Positions 44,263 through 56,998 of a DNA stretch of 64,000 nucleotides are shown here, piece after piece. A program made the position numbers and the translations under genes. The notes below the pieces were generated by a model that was given only the letters and a program-made list of their open reading frames with translations, did not search any database and was not told the DNA's origin. Source of the DNA: Prostheceraeus crozeri (Eukaryota > Platyhelminthes > Polycladida > Euryleptidae); the NCBI GenBank assembly GCA_907163375.1, contig CAJQUW010005232.1, positions 324,501 through 388,500 of the forward strand, in the 5' to 3' direction. How positions within the stretch are numbered: the stretch's first letter is position 1; each line of letters starts with the position of its first letter.

Positions 44263-46050
44263 TAACTTAAGCTCATATAACATATTCTGATATACAATTT
44301 AGTTTGCGAAAATCAAATACACATTATCTGAAATACAGGTGAAAAAGGTGTAATGAACGATGGATTGTCAACTAAATGAAATTGAAAAATATTGAATGAT
44401 GCTGATTACATATATGTAGTTTTGGATCGATTACGTCCGCTCCCAGGATCCATAAGCTGGTGGTTTCTGTGACTAGCTCTCGATTCTTTCGAATAGGCAT
44501 AATCAATATATCCGATGATTTACTAACTGCATAATCTTAGTGAGTGGTGATGCATGGCTGACTGGTTGAACTTGTTCATTAAGCAGTTGACGGTTGGTGT
44601 CATGCTTGGCCGATTAAATAGCAGACATTTTCTTAAACAAGACAACGAGAAAAATTGGCAGAAAAGGACATATTTAGAGGTAAATCGCATATCAGAAATT
44701 ATCTCTCCTTTATTAAGGAATGGTTATGTCGGCAAGAACTTGTCAATTTTTGAAAGCCAATGGCATGCAGTTTACTTCTATTTCACTTCTTTCTTTGTGT
44801 TCTTATTACTTATTGTGTCAACAGTAGTGGTAGACTTTTATTTCTATACTTAAATTTTACGGCGTCATGTGAGCGCGTCATATCCACGTCCCCTGAATTG
44901 TAGTCATTGTGCTTCCAGTCTCTTTCACAATTTTAGTCGTGATCAGGCTGCAAAGCTAAACGTCGAGTTTACTTATTTTAATACAGTATCCACGCAACTT
45001 TCTTTTTTACCAGCCGCATGTCTTTTTCTTAAGTCTCATTATCTGGATACGTGTAGCACGGCTTTTATTTTAAAAGATATGTTTGAACTTGATTGCATTG
45101 ACTTACTAGTATTATTCAATCACATATTTAGAAACGTTACATGGGAAAGAATCAGTTGCTGACGTAGTATTTGAAATTGTCTAGAATTGCGGCTGGTGCA
45201 TCAGTTTAACGCACAGCTGACTGAGAGACAATGTTTTAGCTAGGGTGACTAATAAAATGTTTGCAGCTAATTTCTATGTGAATAATAATGGGTTCACAAC
45301 CTAAACAAGAATGATTCGGATTGTTTTAGCCAATTCTTAGTTAGAGAAGCAATTCTGTCACGGTAAAAGATAAATAAGGAAGCACTAATCAAATGCAAAA
45401 ACATAGATAAACCCACAGGGGTGACTGACATGTGTTAACGAGTAGTTCCCCTTTATCTCGCACACTGGTTGAGAGCTAGACATGGATTAGTCACAAATTG
45501 ATGCTTTGATGCCAAAGAAGCTATTGAATGGCACTTAGTCAACCTTGATAGAAATAATAGCAAATTCCATGTTAACAACAAGAAGGCGATTGTAATAGGC
45601 AGGAGTTGAGTTCACACGGATAAAATGTCTGGCTGAATCAGCTTGGATGCATGTAAGTTTAAACCCGCCGGTAATGTTTCCCTACTGACTATTATGAGAT
45701 ATCATTGGTAATTAAAAGAAGGCACTGCAAATTGGCTTCTGGCTAATTAGGATTTAAATATGCTGGATTGGAGTAAAGTTACCTTCAGGAACTGCAAGAA
45801 ACAGCAGATCCGAAAACAAAACAACGTGAAAAATTTGATCGCAGTATACAAGTATTTCAAAGCAGAGGGTGACAAGATAATTCTTTGCAGATTTTCTAAT
45901 TTATTATTCAATTTTTTTTAATTTCAGATAATTGATGTTATTCGCACTTAGGCTATCTACTCGGATTTTGTTTATATCTTTCTATACGTAAAAGTATCTC
46001 GAAATGTATGGAGTGTAAAGGATAGCATCGCATATCAACGCACATGCATT
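44263..46050. other. no gene accepted
   Basis: Two ORFs lie in tandem, 44554-44853 (99 codons, a C-terminal hydrophobic span FVFLLLIVSTVVVDFYF) and 44869-45162 (97 codons). Neither matches a family I know. They may be chance. Confidence 0.35.
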
Positions 46051-46051
46051 G

Positions 46052-46371
46052 GTTTATAGTTGGAAAGAGTCAGAAGTATTTTACAATGTTAATATAATTA
46101 GCTTTAAATGTTTGTACAAAATTTTTCGACTGCTATCCGGCAATCATCTTCAGGTACAAAAGAATCTATTGATGTTAGTGGGAGTTTGAATTATTAGTTT
46201 GAAAATGATATTTACAATGAGGATATCTACATTCAAACTCCCACTAACATCAATAGATTCTTTTGTTCCTGAATATGATTGACGGATAGCAGTCGAAAAA
46301 TTTTGTACAAACATTTAAAGCTAATTATATTAACATTGTAAAATACTTCTGACTCTTTCCAACTATAAAAC
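46052..46371. repeat. foldback with hammerhead-like arms
   Basis: Arms 46052-46190 and 46232-46371 (GTTGGAAAGAGTCAGAAGTA outward; CAAAAGAATCTATTGATGTT inward). On the minus strand the left arm reads CTGAAGATGA - TTGCCGGATAGCAG - TCGAAAAA, resembling CTGATGA - stem II - GAAA with three extra bases in the first box. This motif is typical of Penelope-derived repeats. No flanking duplication found. Confidence 0.7.
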
Positions 46372-47446
46372 TAAAAATGATCAATCAGGGCCTCTTTCAA
46401 ACATGTATTAGTGTAGAAGTTCATCTAAAGTGAACGTGCTCATGTTTTTTTACCTGTTCTGCTCAATGGGATTTTCCCAAGTAATTTTGCGCCATCAGCA
46501 TGTACAACCCTGCAGCATGTATTTAGATGCACAATGTGCACATTAAATGAAGTCCACTGTGTTTGATCAAGGCAGCGTTTATTAACCTTTACAGGCTAAC
46601 TAACTTAGAAGAAATGTCAGTAACGTGCCCAAAGTAGTGCTTGATGAATACCCGTCGATATTTCAGTTAATATGGTAATTGCAAGTCTCAAATTTGCCCG
46701 GGTATGGCTGCAGCTTTAAATAGGGAGTTGTGTCGATGTGGAGAGATGTGAGCTGGGCCTGCTGATGGTTCCTGCTGCTAGATCTGAAGAGGAATCAGAT
46801 TAGTGAAACCGTGTTGCACTTCCATGTAGAAGAAATTCTGTAAAGATCATTTGGTGAGCTGGAAAATGTGTTTGCTCAATTGCAGCAATAAATCTCGTTG
46901 TCATGACGCTTTCATCAACTTGAAAAGAAAGTCCGGCAGGCCACCTACACCCAGAAATGTCTCATTTCAGCGGGAGAAATCTGCTTACAAATTGCAATCA
47001 TTATTATAAAAATGACAAAACTCATTTTGAGCTTCAAATGTATGCTGTATCATTACGTTATTGAGTGCATGTGCACGTTATTGAAATGCAGGGATCTATA
47101 TAAACAAATGGAATTTTGCGATGTAGATCTTCCGTTTCTTGTAAGACGACTAGCTAAAGAAATGTCGCTTTTCTGATTTTGTGTGCCAATCTACACATCA
47201 AAAATGATAAGAAACTCGTGCGCGAATTTAGGAAGATCTTTGACTAATTTGCATTCCTTTCATAATTCAATCTCATCAACCTCATTCTGTACTTATAAGT
47301 AACTTCTCAATACATTCAATCAGTTCGGCATTGTAAATAGCAACCATTTTGAGGAAGTTCATCCACTAAATGCTGTACCGTGAATTTCATGTGATTCAGA
47401 ATCATTCTTTAGCATTAACGGTGGGGACGTCCTCCACCCACGTTTC
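46372..47446. other. no gene seen
   Basis: AT-rich intergenic. Confidence 0.5.
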
Positions 47447-47757
47447 AAATTTGTCTAAAATCTTCAAAAATGAATCAATCGTCACACAACTTCAGAGACA
47501 CGTATTTGTGTATATTGTTTACCCACACGCAAAAATGTATGCAAATCGGACAAGTACTTTCAGTTCAGACAATGAGGTCAGAAGAAGTCAGATCAAGCCG
47601 CTAACACCGCTACTCTTCACGTTATCGTCTCTAATTCAAAAATTACTTGTCTGATTTGCATACATTTTTGCGTGTGGGTAGAAAATATCCTCACTTACGT
47701 GTCTCAGAAGTTGGTGACAATTGATTCATTTTTGCTGATTTAAGATAAATTTGAAAA
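47447..47757. repeat. foldback, arms about 110 bp
   Basis: Left 47447-47560 and right 47640-47757 pair, including ACCCACACGCAAAAATGTAT and its complement, and AAAAATGAATCAATCGTCAC with GTGACAATTGATTCATTTTT. The loop is about 80 bp. Confidence 0.85.
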
Positions 47758-48690
47758 CGATGACCGAAAACTTCTTGCTACATCAACAAAAGATGCATCC
47801 TTTTGGCTAAGAGTGTTTCCTTCATGTGGTCTTGGGCTCCACCTTGAAGCCAATGAAATGCAAGTATTATTGAAATGGTGGCTTGGACTTCCAGTTTTTC
47901 CGGAAGCAGCATTATGTCCTACTTGCCCGAAAGGAAGAAATCAAGTTTTGGACACCTTGGGACATCATGCACTTACTTGCCATTCTGGTCCTAGTGTTGT
48001 TTGCCGTCACAACGAGTTGAGAGACTGCCTTTTTACGTACTGTCAACTGGCTCACTTGGCACCTCACTTGGAGAAAGGTGGCAACTTGGGGCATGATCAG
48101 AAACGTCCGGCTGATATTCTCTTGCCCTCATGGCACCTTGGTCGTTCAGCGGCGCTTGACCTCACGGTGACATCCGCTAAATTCTAACTCATTGTTGTCA
48201 GCGAGAGTCACCGCAGAGTCTGCTCCTGATTTGGCTGAGGACAGGAAGAAAAATGAGAACTTCTCGAAGTGTGCTGAACTCGGGTGGGACTGTGAGCCGT
48301 TAGCAGTTTCCGTTTACGGCACTTGGGGCAAGAATGCTCGGTCAGTCTTCCAAAGAATTGCCTCTCGCCTATCCCTTCAAACTGTGTCCTCACGTGATGG
48401 AATAGCCAGAGGTATTCATGGAAGACTGAGTCTTGGTTTACAGCGTGCCAACGCCCGTGCTTTGCTGCTGCACATGGGGGGGCAACGTAGGTGGCCAAGA
48501 TCTATGCGATTCTGGACTCCCATCTTAATTTGTTTCAGTTTTGTTTCACTGATTTTGCCTTTTATTGTTTCTTTCAGGATATTAAGGTCATTTTGTAATT
48601 AAGTTATAGTCGACAGGCAATTTTGCATCATTAGTTTATGTAGATTCGTATGTATTTTTTCAATCAATAAAATTTACATTTGTATAGAAA
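47758..48690 (+). mobile_element. 5'-truncated LINE tail with restriction-like endonuclease-type domain
   Basis: Only the 3' end of an element: C-terminal coding sequence, then about 90 bp of 3' UTR with AATAAAA near 48667 and an A-rich end. 5' truncation is usual for LINEs. Confidence 0.7.
47770..48515 (+). pseudogene. LINE ORF C-terminus (Zn-cluster and RPADI domain)
   Basis: Part 1 (to 48187) reads LLHQQKMHPFWLRVFPSCGLGLHL, WWLGLPVFPEAALCPTCPKG, TLGHHALTCHSG, VVCRHNELRD, HLEKGG and RPADILLPSWHLGRSAALDLTVTSA. The C-x2-C...H...C cluster, the RHN, and the P-D...D pattern resemble the C-terminal nuclease-like domain of restriction-endonuclease LINEs (R2/NeSL/Hero group). This domain is abundant in invertebrate and fish genomes. 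A frameshift near 48185 leads to part 2 (48192-48500), with ARVTAESAPDLAEDRKK, CAELGWDCEPLAVSVYGTWG and LQRANARALLLHMG, the usual C-terminal end of this family. The RT is absent. Clade assignment is by motif memory only. Confidence 0.72.
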
Positions 48691-50934
48691 AAAATGACTG
48701 AAAGTACCCGGTTCACATCAGAGCCTTGTAAGTGCGTAATAGATGGATTGAATTCGCCATCAATCTCTATCAGGCCTCATGAACACGTGGGAAAGACAAG
48801 AAATCGTCTGTCAATGATTTTTTTCTTGATGGAAATGTCTATAACTTGAGGCATCGTCTCATGAGGTCGAAACGTGATCCCACTAATTTCATGTTGCATA
48901 TTTCGATAACTGCTCCCATTTGCTGTCAGTGAATTCATCAGTGGACGAGAAAATCGTGATTGAAGGATTAATTATCATCACGGTGTTTCCTAATTACATG
49001 AATTTGAAATAACTGCGGCTCTTTTCACCTGCGCATTGACGATAAAGGTTTAAAATTCATTCGACAAGTGATTTTTTCTTCTCAATACAAGCCAGAAGTT
49101 ATGAAAACTCAATTAATTAATGTCATCGAGCAATTGCAATTAACTGATCGATTGATGGATTCAAAATTATAGGGAAGCAAGCTGATCAACTCGCAACGCC
49201 GTCACTGTGATCACTTTCCCACACAGGTCTATAAAAGTTGCAATTAATTGATTTATTGATTTGTAGTAGGGAAAACATTTCATTGACTGCTCTTCTTGCA
49301 GTGCCGTCACCACGTACCATCGTAGGACACACATTGTAATTACCTTCAATAATTTAAGATGCAGGCTTGCTAGGGATATATATATATACATCAGTGGCGT
49401 CGCGTCCTCCCAGACCATAGGCCTTCGCTCCAAAGTGGATTCCTATATTTCTGCAGCAGACAGCATGAACTGCATAAAATAATTAATTAATTAATTAGTT
49501 TAATAATAATAATTAATTAATAATTATTAATTTAATTCATAAATACTTAATTTCAGTGAATTTTTAAACACTTGCACAAGTACATGAACATTCAAATCAT
49601 GCTGGCATCCATGACTACAGAATGAAATGATGTGAGAAATAGATACTGATATTTAAATGAAAGGTACACTGAAGTCCATAGACTACCCAGTATAGTATAG
49701 ACTATTCTGCATGTGAATTGTGATTCACTGTGACTGCCTCTTTTTCTGAACAGCCTCATAAGCATGCAATCCTAAGCTGACTGTTCGTCAACGCGACTCT
49801 TGTCTTCCCAAGATTTTAGACGTCAAATGACAATGAAAATGTGATGTTGATTTCTCACATGACGCTTGATCACCTTGGTAAGATTATAATAGAGAACAGT
49901 CACTCTCGAGGAAGCTCTCGCCAACGCAAGACTCTGTTGTGATTATTATAGCTTGTCAATTACCTACATGTTTCAAATTTAGGGCTTCTAAAATGTTTTT
50001 TGTGCTCCTCGTATTCTATCCCTTGAGAGTGGTTTAGTTTTTATTTCAATGCCATAAATTTCGTGCACGGTGGCTAGAGTTTTCTGCATAATCCCTCGGA
50101 CGACTGGCCGGTGTAGAAAATAACCACTGTTGAAATCGCCACCATAAATATAATATCACAAATATGCCTTGAATATGCTATCTCTGACTGAATCCCACAT
50201 CAAATTACAGAAACTTCATCGCTGTATTTTTCAGCGGCTTCTCACCTTCCGATCCGACATTCAGCCATTGGTGAACGCAGGCACGACGATTCAACGCGTC
50301 ATCATCTTCTCCAAAATTTGGCGAAGCCACGAATAGGGAAAATTTGCGCCTGTCTCTATCTGAATCTAAGAATTTATAAATAGATCTTTTCTTGCATTGC
50401 TGCAATATATTTGCTTCTTCGTTTCTATCGGGAGAAGACGATCGAGCTAAGCGCACACGTTCCACATATCACACAAACATACAAATCTCTGTGATTTGCT
50501 GTGAACACATCCCCAGCGCATTGTGTGATTGCTTGAAGATCCCTGCAGTTAACAGCTGAGCGCTGGCGCTCTGAACGTATTTGAGAGTAGTGACTTGAAA
50601 CTGTAAAGTGTATGTAAAGTTGTAAACGTAAAGATGCTCTCAAAAACAAAAAAAATAAAACTATTTGAACCTTTGTTTTATGAACGTAAATAATTATTTT
50701 TGGGTATGCGGCGAAGGCCTCGCAGGCACGGAGACAACGCCACTGATATACATATTCACACAATATATATAATCATAAATGAAAAGCTACCGATCTCACG
50801 CCGACATTTTTCTGTCAGTAGTCTGGCTTCTCAAGGCGGTAAGTGATTCAAATTTATCTTGAAATATCTTGATTTTTAAGAGAAAAATTTCATGTCATTG
50901 AGGGGTGGTTCATGGATCTCAATGAACATGGTCT
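48691..50934. other. no gene seen
   Basis: Includes an AATTAATT-rich low-complexity patch (49478-49545). ORFs up to 112 codons on the minus strand (50205-50763) have no family features. Confidence 0.45.
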
Positions 50935-51065
50935 CTTTTTTGTTCAAGATCTATTCTTGTGGACCCCAAAGGTGTGATAGAAATTTGATGTCCATGTTAG
51001 CTGCACAGTGTCTTATATGCAGTTCATTTACATTTGCTTTGATTTTTGATTTATTTATTTATCTG

Positions 51066-51109
<44 letters not shown>

Positions 51110-51690
51110 TAAAAATTTATTTAAACAGATTATATATCGAAAAGAAAAAAAAACGACCTTGCAGCCCAAACCGGCTTCACCTGTATTCCAAGCTTCTCAT
51201 AGGCAATGCATTAATTTCTATTTTGTGCTATCATTATATTGTATATGTGCTCGAACAATATAGCAATCGAACAATGAGCAGCCAATTCAACACTAATCAA
51301 GCCAAATTGTGCGAAGTTTCAGTGACTGTTATCAACCGGATCACACAGCAAAGAGACACATTCGTTGTCAAGTTCTTCAGAGAAGTTTGTGAACGTTTTT
51401 TCGTGCTCCTGCAAACTTTTTTGATAATGATCGAAGAGCCCAACATTATCGAGAAAACTTTTGAGCAATGATCTGAATTCTTCGAATCTGAAGGAATCGT
51501 GGCGATCGGAGCTTGCTCTGAAGGAATTCAGAGCAATCCGCAAGCGGCTCACGAAAATTTTTCCCATCTCTGTAAGGTATTAAGAATTTCTTTTTGCCCA
51601 CTTATTAAGTTCCTACATGTGCCATCTGTTTGAATCAGTTTGCACTTCTAGCAAAGTGATACGATTAAACAATCTAATACGGTGTATCGA
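50935..51690 (+). repeat. dispersed repeat family X, copy 2
   Basis: Same blocks as copy 1, interrupted by a (TA)n tract at 51068-51112. It carries the longest open version of the conserved frame: MSSQFNTNQAKLCEVSV, NRITQQRDTFVVKFFREV, LLQTFLIMIEEPNIIEKTFE (51274-51468). The minus strand is open too (51319-51567). Which, if either, is coding is unclear. Confidence 0.75.
51068..51112. repeat. (TA)n microsatellite
   Basis: About 22 TA units inside family X copy 2. The equivalent spot in copy 1 is a short TATATATA. Confidence 0.95.
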
Positions 51691-51879
51691 TCAGCTTGGA
51701 AGTTGCAGTGAAGTTTAACGCATTAAATGACCCACCTGCAGAGAAGAATGCTGCCAGAGAAGATTCATGTGCTTAAGACCTACTGGAGAAGATACAATGC
51801 CATGGATGTGATTAGAACATGGCCTTATTTCTTTGAGTCTAGTCCAATGGCCGGTCACATCAAATTTATCTCGTAAATT

Positions 51880-52204
51880 GTAAACGGCCGGATCGGTGTC
51901 TGAGGCCCCTCGATCAGGCAGACCAGCAACCATCAATACGACGGAGAACCAGGAACTGGTGGCACAACTGTTAGTGGAGAATCCACAAACTGCTGCCGTA
52001 TCTGCATCACGACAACTCTACATTGATCGAAGAAGTTTACGACCTATCATGGGCAGCATTGAACTGAAGTTCTACATTCCACAACTGGTTCATCGTCTGG
52101 TTGAGGACGACGGTGACAAACGTTCCCAGTTTTGTGAATTGTTTTGCAATCAACTTGATGACACTCAGAGTCAGAAGTCAGAAACGTTTATTTTTCAAAA
52201 ATGA
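51880..52204 (+). pseudogene. mariner-like transposase fragment
   Basis: VSEAPRSGRPATINTTENQE, then a helix-turn-helix (LLVENPQTAAVSASRQLYIDRRSLRPIM) and LKFYIPQLVHRLVEDDGDKRSQFCELF. This matches the linker, second helix-turn-helix and entry to the catalytic domain of mariner-like transposases of the DUF4817 type. It ends before any catalytic residue. It lies directly beside family X copy 2, and another mariner N-terminus sits beside copy 3. Confidence 0.75.
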
Positions 52205-52460
52205 AAACACGTTGATTATCATGATGATTACAAATTATCACTCCCAAACATCTTATGATCACATCATATGCATATACTTTTCTGCTACGTCTTAAATCTC
52301 TACTTTATATTCTGTCAAAGGCACACGTGATTATTCATTAATTTGTTTCAACAATTGATCAACATTGCAATTGCGCTGCATGAACTTAAGCTTGCGAGAA
52401 AAATTCATCAATATTCACATGCAATTGAGAATAAATTTAACAGACGGAAAATAGCAGCGA

Positions 52461-52530
52461 GTCTTGGTGGATTTGAACCACCGACCTCTGGCAATCTAAG
52501 TTCCCGCTCTACCAACTGAGCTATCAACGA
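52461..52530 (-). other. tRNA-derived SINE head / tRNA pseudogene
   Basis: Minus strand: TAGCTCAGTTGGTAGAGC (D-arm, A box), then a T-arm GGTGG-TTCAAAT-CCACC (B box). The anticodon arm pairs poorly and the 7-bp acceptor stem does not form (TCGTTGA against AAGACTC), so it is not a working tRNA. Both pol III boxes are intact, as in SINE heads. The body of a SINE is not defined. Confidence 0.75.
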
Positions 52531-52539
52531 CCGACCGAA

Positions 52540-53734
52540 CGACAAAAGTCCTGAATTGAAGAATCCACAATATCGAATCAGATGGCTTCATCCCCAAAGA
52601 CAACATGGCATTAACCGTCATGCCCATAGAAATGAACAATACTATAGAAAGTCTTAGATTGGAAATTGCATGAAAATTATGGCACACGCCGGGGGAACTT
52701 AGTTGGAGCAAAATGCAAATTTTACGATCTGGCTTCCATGTTTTCTGATTGGCATTTATATTTATCAAGCCAATTTGTGATCTGGATTTTTGCCCAGTGT
52801 CCAAAGATCATATAAACAAAAGTAATAATGAATTTACAAAATACTGCGGCCTTAATAGGAAATCCTTTAAAACGTTCTCTACGTTCATCATTTTGAAATA
52901 TCGCTCCTATAATCTATCAAGAGCATAATCAGACATATATGCAACTTGTAATGTCGATTTACAGAACATGTATTACTCCAGCTTGAAATCAGAGGCTAAG
53001 AAATCTTCGATTATTCATTTTACTTTAAAGGGCTTCCCCATTCATTATATTTGAAAAATTTTCAAAATCTTTGCATGCATTCAAATATCAGCTTCCAAAA
53101 TATCATCACACTATATCACTTGAGTCATTCAATAATTAATTGAAGATTTCCAGCGACATTTTATTTATCTGAGTGATGATTGTAGGTAAAGAAGCCTTCA
53201 GTGTGTTTTTTCCAGAATAGCTCTTGGTTTCTATATCGCTTGAAGGAGAAATTATCCAATAATTAGATTTTTTATCTATGAATTCTTGAGATGTTCTTAC
53301 AACCGGTAGACCGACCACTTTCAATTATGATTATGTGAGTCAATTTTTAATTCGTTTTCCAGCACTGAAAAAATTGGATGATAGTTGTCAATGACTGCTA
53401 CAAATAGACACAGTATAATAATCCATGGAATAGTAGGACATTTTACATGAAACAATGCCACCATCTCACTCAAAATTCTCTTCATGAAAATCCTGTAATT
53501 TGCTGTCAACAACTTCCACAACTAATTTGGCAAATAGCTTGACTATGATGCAATGTTTCAGATCGAATCTGATCTATGTACAAACCATAGATTTTCCATG
53601 TGCCATCATTGTACATAAGCAGGATATCAAACTTCCATTCTAGTGTAGGTCTACTATTATCTAATTCAATGGTCATGCCAAACTACTGAAGCAGGATATC
53701 AGTAACTCAAAGTCAGCAGTATACTGGCATTTGT
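52540..53734. other. no gene seen
   Basis: AT-rich intergenic with scattered short ORFs. Confidence 0.5.
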
Positions 53735-54110
53735 AAAGGTATTTATTTTTTACCGTGCGTATAATGTAGATATCCTGTCACTTTATTTTACCTGTAAAGC
53801 AGATTACTGCACGGGCGTGCAGTGATATTTTCATTATTACACTGGTTGAGTTATAGATTTATGCGATTGAATTATATAAAACCCGCTTATTATTTAACTC
53901 ATCAAACATCATAGAATTAGATTAGTCATAATGGTCATGATATCGGTGAAAAATGAAATTTCCTACACAACTCGTGCAAAGATATCCACCTTTTGCTTTC
54001 TCCTCGATCAACATTCTATGCCCTCGCCCTTCGGTCTCGTGCATAGATATGTTGACCTCGAAGACAGCAATAAGGATGGATATTTTGCACTAGTTGCGTA
54101 AATAACTGTT
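53735..54110 (-). repeat. dispersed repeat family B, copy 2 (inverted)
   Basis: Reverse-complement match of 1600-2010 over its whole length, including TACCGTGCGTATAATGTAGA, the ACTGCACGGGCGTGCAGT palindrome and the GATATCGGTGAAAAATGAAA segment. Confidence 0.8.
53958..54104. repeat. palindrome P7, apex CGCCCTTCGGTCTCG
   Basis: The same palindrome as P2 in the other direction. On the minus strand the tip reads GACC-GAA-GGGCG. Confidence 0.85.
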
Positions 54111-55284
54111 GTACTTCATGCAATGGGTTTGTTAACGTCAATATCCAAACTGCTAATAAGCTGTATGTGACTTCAAAGTATGCAGGCTTTATCCTTGTAA
54201 TTCGTTAAAACAAAATGTCAAAGTGAAAATTTTTCAAAATCAATGATTATTCAATATCGAATGTTAAAAATAAATAATCACATTTAATGCATTGCTTCAT
54301 TAATCAATTGAAGTTGACTAAAATTGATTGCTTTGTCAACAATAACTGCAATTCATTTTTTAATTTTTGTTCTGTCAATCTTGTTACATCTATCCGATTT
54401 CTGGGTTCATCCAGTCATTAATTTTCAGATTGCAGTTGGCAATAGAAATATCTCTCTTGTGTCAGATCCTTGTAATTCTAATCTTAAATAGATGTTTGAC
54501 AACGCTATATAATTCCATAAACATCTGAACTTACAGAAGAAGGCAATAATTAAGAACAATAAACAATACAAAGCAATCACTTGTAAATAATCGAAAAGTC
54601 GGTTGATTTCATGATAGCTTGGATTAGGGTTTTGATTCAGAGTGGAGTGCAAACCAAAATAGTTACATCATTTCTGCAATTTAGGACAATGCGGTGAGAT
54701 AAAAGGAATTGAAGAATAACTATCATAATCACAGTGTCCAAGTCTTTGACTTTCCGCTCCAATCGTGTTGACCGATAGCTTACAAGACATTGCCAGAGAT
54801 AGACAATTCAATTTTACAAGTGGCTTCGGAGACCTTCCTTTTGATAATTAATAAATTTAAGAGACACATGTAAATGAAAATGTCCATGAAATTCACGAAG
54901 ATTTACTGGCGCGAAGTATTTCTTATTACGATTCCTTAATTGGTGCCAACTTTGAGTATACAAAATATGCAATAAAAAATCTTTCAATATATGAGGAAAT
55001 CATGATGAAGCGAGGTCGCACAGTACTTCCATTTTGTAAATTCTTTTTTTATGTTTTTGCTTATCTGTTTAAAGGGGAACTGAATCAATTTTACAGGTTG
55101 ATCTCCAATGTCTTACTGAAGCGCAATATTAGCCACATGTCCATTCGAACTGTCAGAATCGACATCGCTAAGACGCGAAATGTCTTACCACTAGAACAGC
55201 CAATGAGAATCCAGTGCAGCGACTGCGTCACTGAGCCAGAATCCTTGCAGAGGGATCTGGAAACATTGAGAGTTCCTGTCCAAT
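54111..55284. other. no gene seen
   Basis: AT-rich. The ORF at 55002-55295 has no known features. Confidence 0.45.
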
Positions 55285-55285
55285 T

Positions 55286-55404
55286 AGTGACCTGACTGTC
55301 TCAACATTTGATAGTCTGAAGTACGTCGACCTGACTGCCTCAACATTTGATTGTCTGAAATACGTCGAGTTGACTGTCTCAACATTTGATACTCTAAAGT
55401 ACTT
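55286..55404. repeat. 39-bp tandem repeat, 3 units
   Basis: Units contain CTGACTGTCTCAACATTTGA followed by TAGTCTGAAGTACGTC. 39 bp equals 13 codons. The plus frame would read (D/E)LTVSTFDSLKYV three times and the minus frame STYFRLSNVETVR three times. Both are open, so a coding past is possible but unproven. Confidence 0.85.
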
Positions 55405-55428
55405 CGAGCTGGTTCGTATCTCGGAAAA

Positions 55429-55719
55429 ATGCCACAATGCAGCGTATTTGAATGTCGCAATATTAGTGGAGAGACTTGATATTCCCCGCGTCTTGATATT
55501 TCTTGCCATCGTTATCCATCAGATCGCAACATGCGTCGAGCTTGGATAACTAAAATTTATCAGAATAACGGCGTTGTCTGCTCCATACATTTTCGTGAGG
55601 ATGAATTTGAGGTGGATTAGTACGCGAACATATTAGGCGAAAAGCATTCACGTCGTAAGCGGTTGAAGAAAGGAGCTGTTCCGTCTCTATATCTTCGAGG
55701 GAAGTTATCGATGTAATAA
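55429..55719 (+). pseudogene. THAP-domain relic
   Basis: One frame from ATG reads MPQCSVFECRN, CHRYPSDRNMRRAWI, NNGVVCSIHFREDEFEVD and LKKGAVPSLYL. This is a THAP C2CH zinc finger: C4 and C9, then Cys and His of VCSIHF, plus the conserved Pro (HRYP), Trp (RRAWI), Phe (HF) and the C-terminal AVPSL box. THAP domains bind DNA in host regulators and in P-element-type transposases. Two in-frame stops (TGA at codon 17; TAG after FEVD) and a final TAA right after the domain make it a relic. Nothing transposase-like follows, so host gene and P-like element cannot be told apart. Confidence 0.85.
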
Positions 55720-56250
55720 TATTTTCTGATTATTCAATTCAGTAGATTGTCATGCAACAGTACCTTATCAAATTATGAGTCTATAAGGACTAATAATTAA
55801 TACAATGATATAAATTAGTGAAATAAAATTAACGATGTTAATTCATATGCAAAATGCAGAGGATTCCACGAAAAGGATGAGACTGTAGCCCACATAATAT
55901 CAGCATGCAGTCAGTTATTCTCCAACAACCAGACATAGCGATGATAGCGATGTCGCGAGAATAGTTCATCAAAGTAGATGCCAACACTATAATGTAAAGA
56001 CCGGAAAGGAATGCTGGAAACACAAACCAGAAAAGGTTACTGAAAATAAAAAAGTCAAGATTCTCCGGGATTTCGGAATTCGGACTGACAGAAGAATAAA
56101 TGCAAACCGGCCGGACATAACAATAGTAGATAAAGAAAAGAAGGAAGTCAAGTTAATAGACGTCTCAATTCCAGCAGATAGAGGACCTCCGAATGCACCT
56201 AGGTCCCCCAGAGACTTGGTAAGTCTCCGACACTAGGTATGTATCACCGA
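55720..56250. other. no gene seen
   Basis: 56040-56190 translates in the plus strand to scraps (VKILRDFGIRTDRRINANRPDITIVDK, VKLIDVSIP) resembling the end of a retroelement ORF in which a PDI..VD...K pattern is common. Too short to call. Confidence 0.4.

Positions 56251-56993
<743 letters not shown>

Positions 56994-56998
<5 letters not shown>

Noticed and set aside
44554-45162. Two successive ORFs of 99 and 97 codons, the first with a hydrophobic C-terminus
   Set aside because: No family similarity, no shared repeat and no supporting signals. Kept only as a note.
50205-50763. Two minus-strand ORFs of 86 and 112 codons
   Set aside because: No recognisable domain. Low-complexity hydrophobic stretches only.
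52461-52530. A functional tRNA gene on the minus strand
   Set aside because: D- and T-arms are good, but the acceptor stem does not pair and the anticodon stem is poor. It fits a SINE head.
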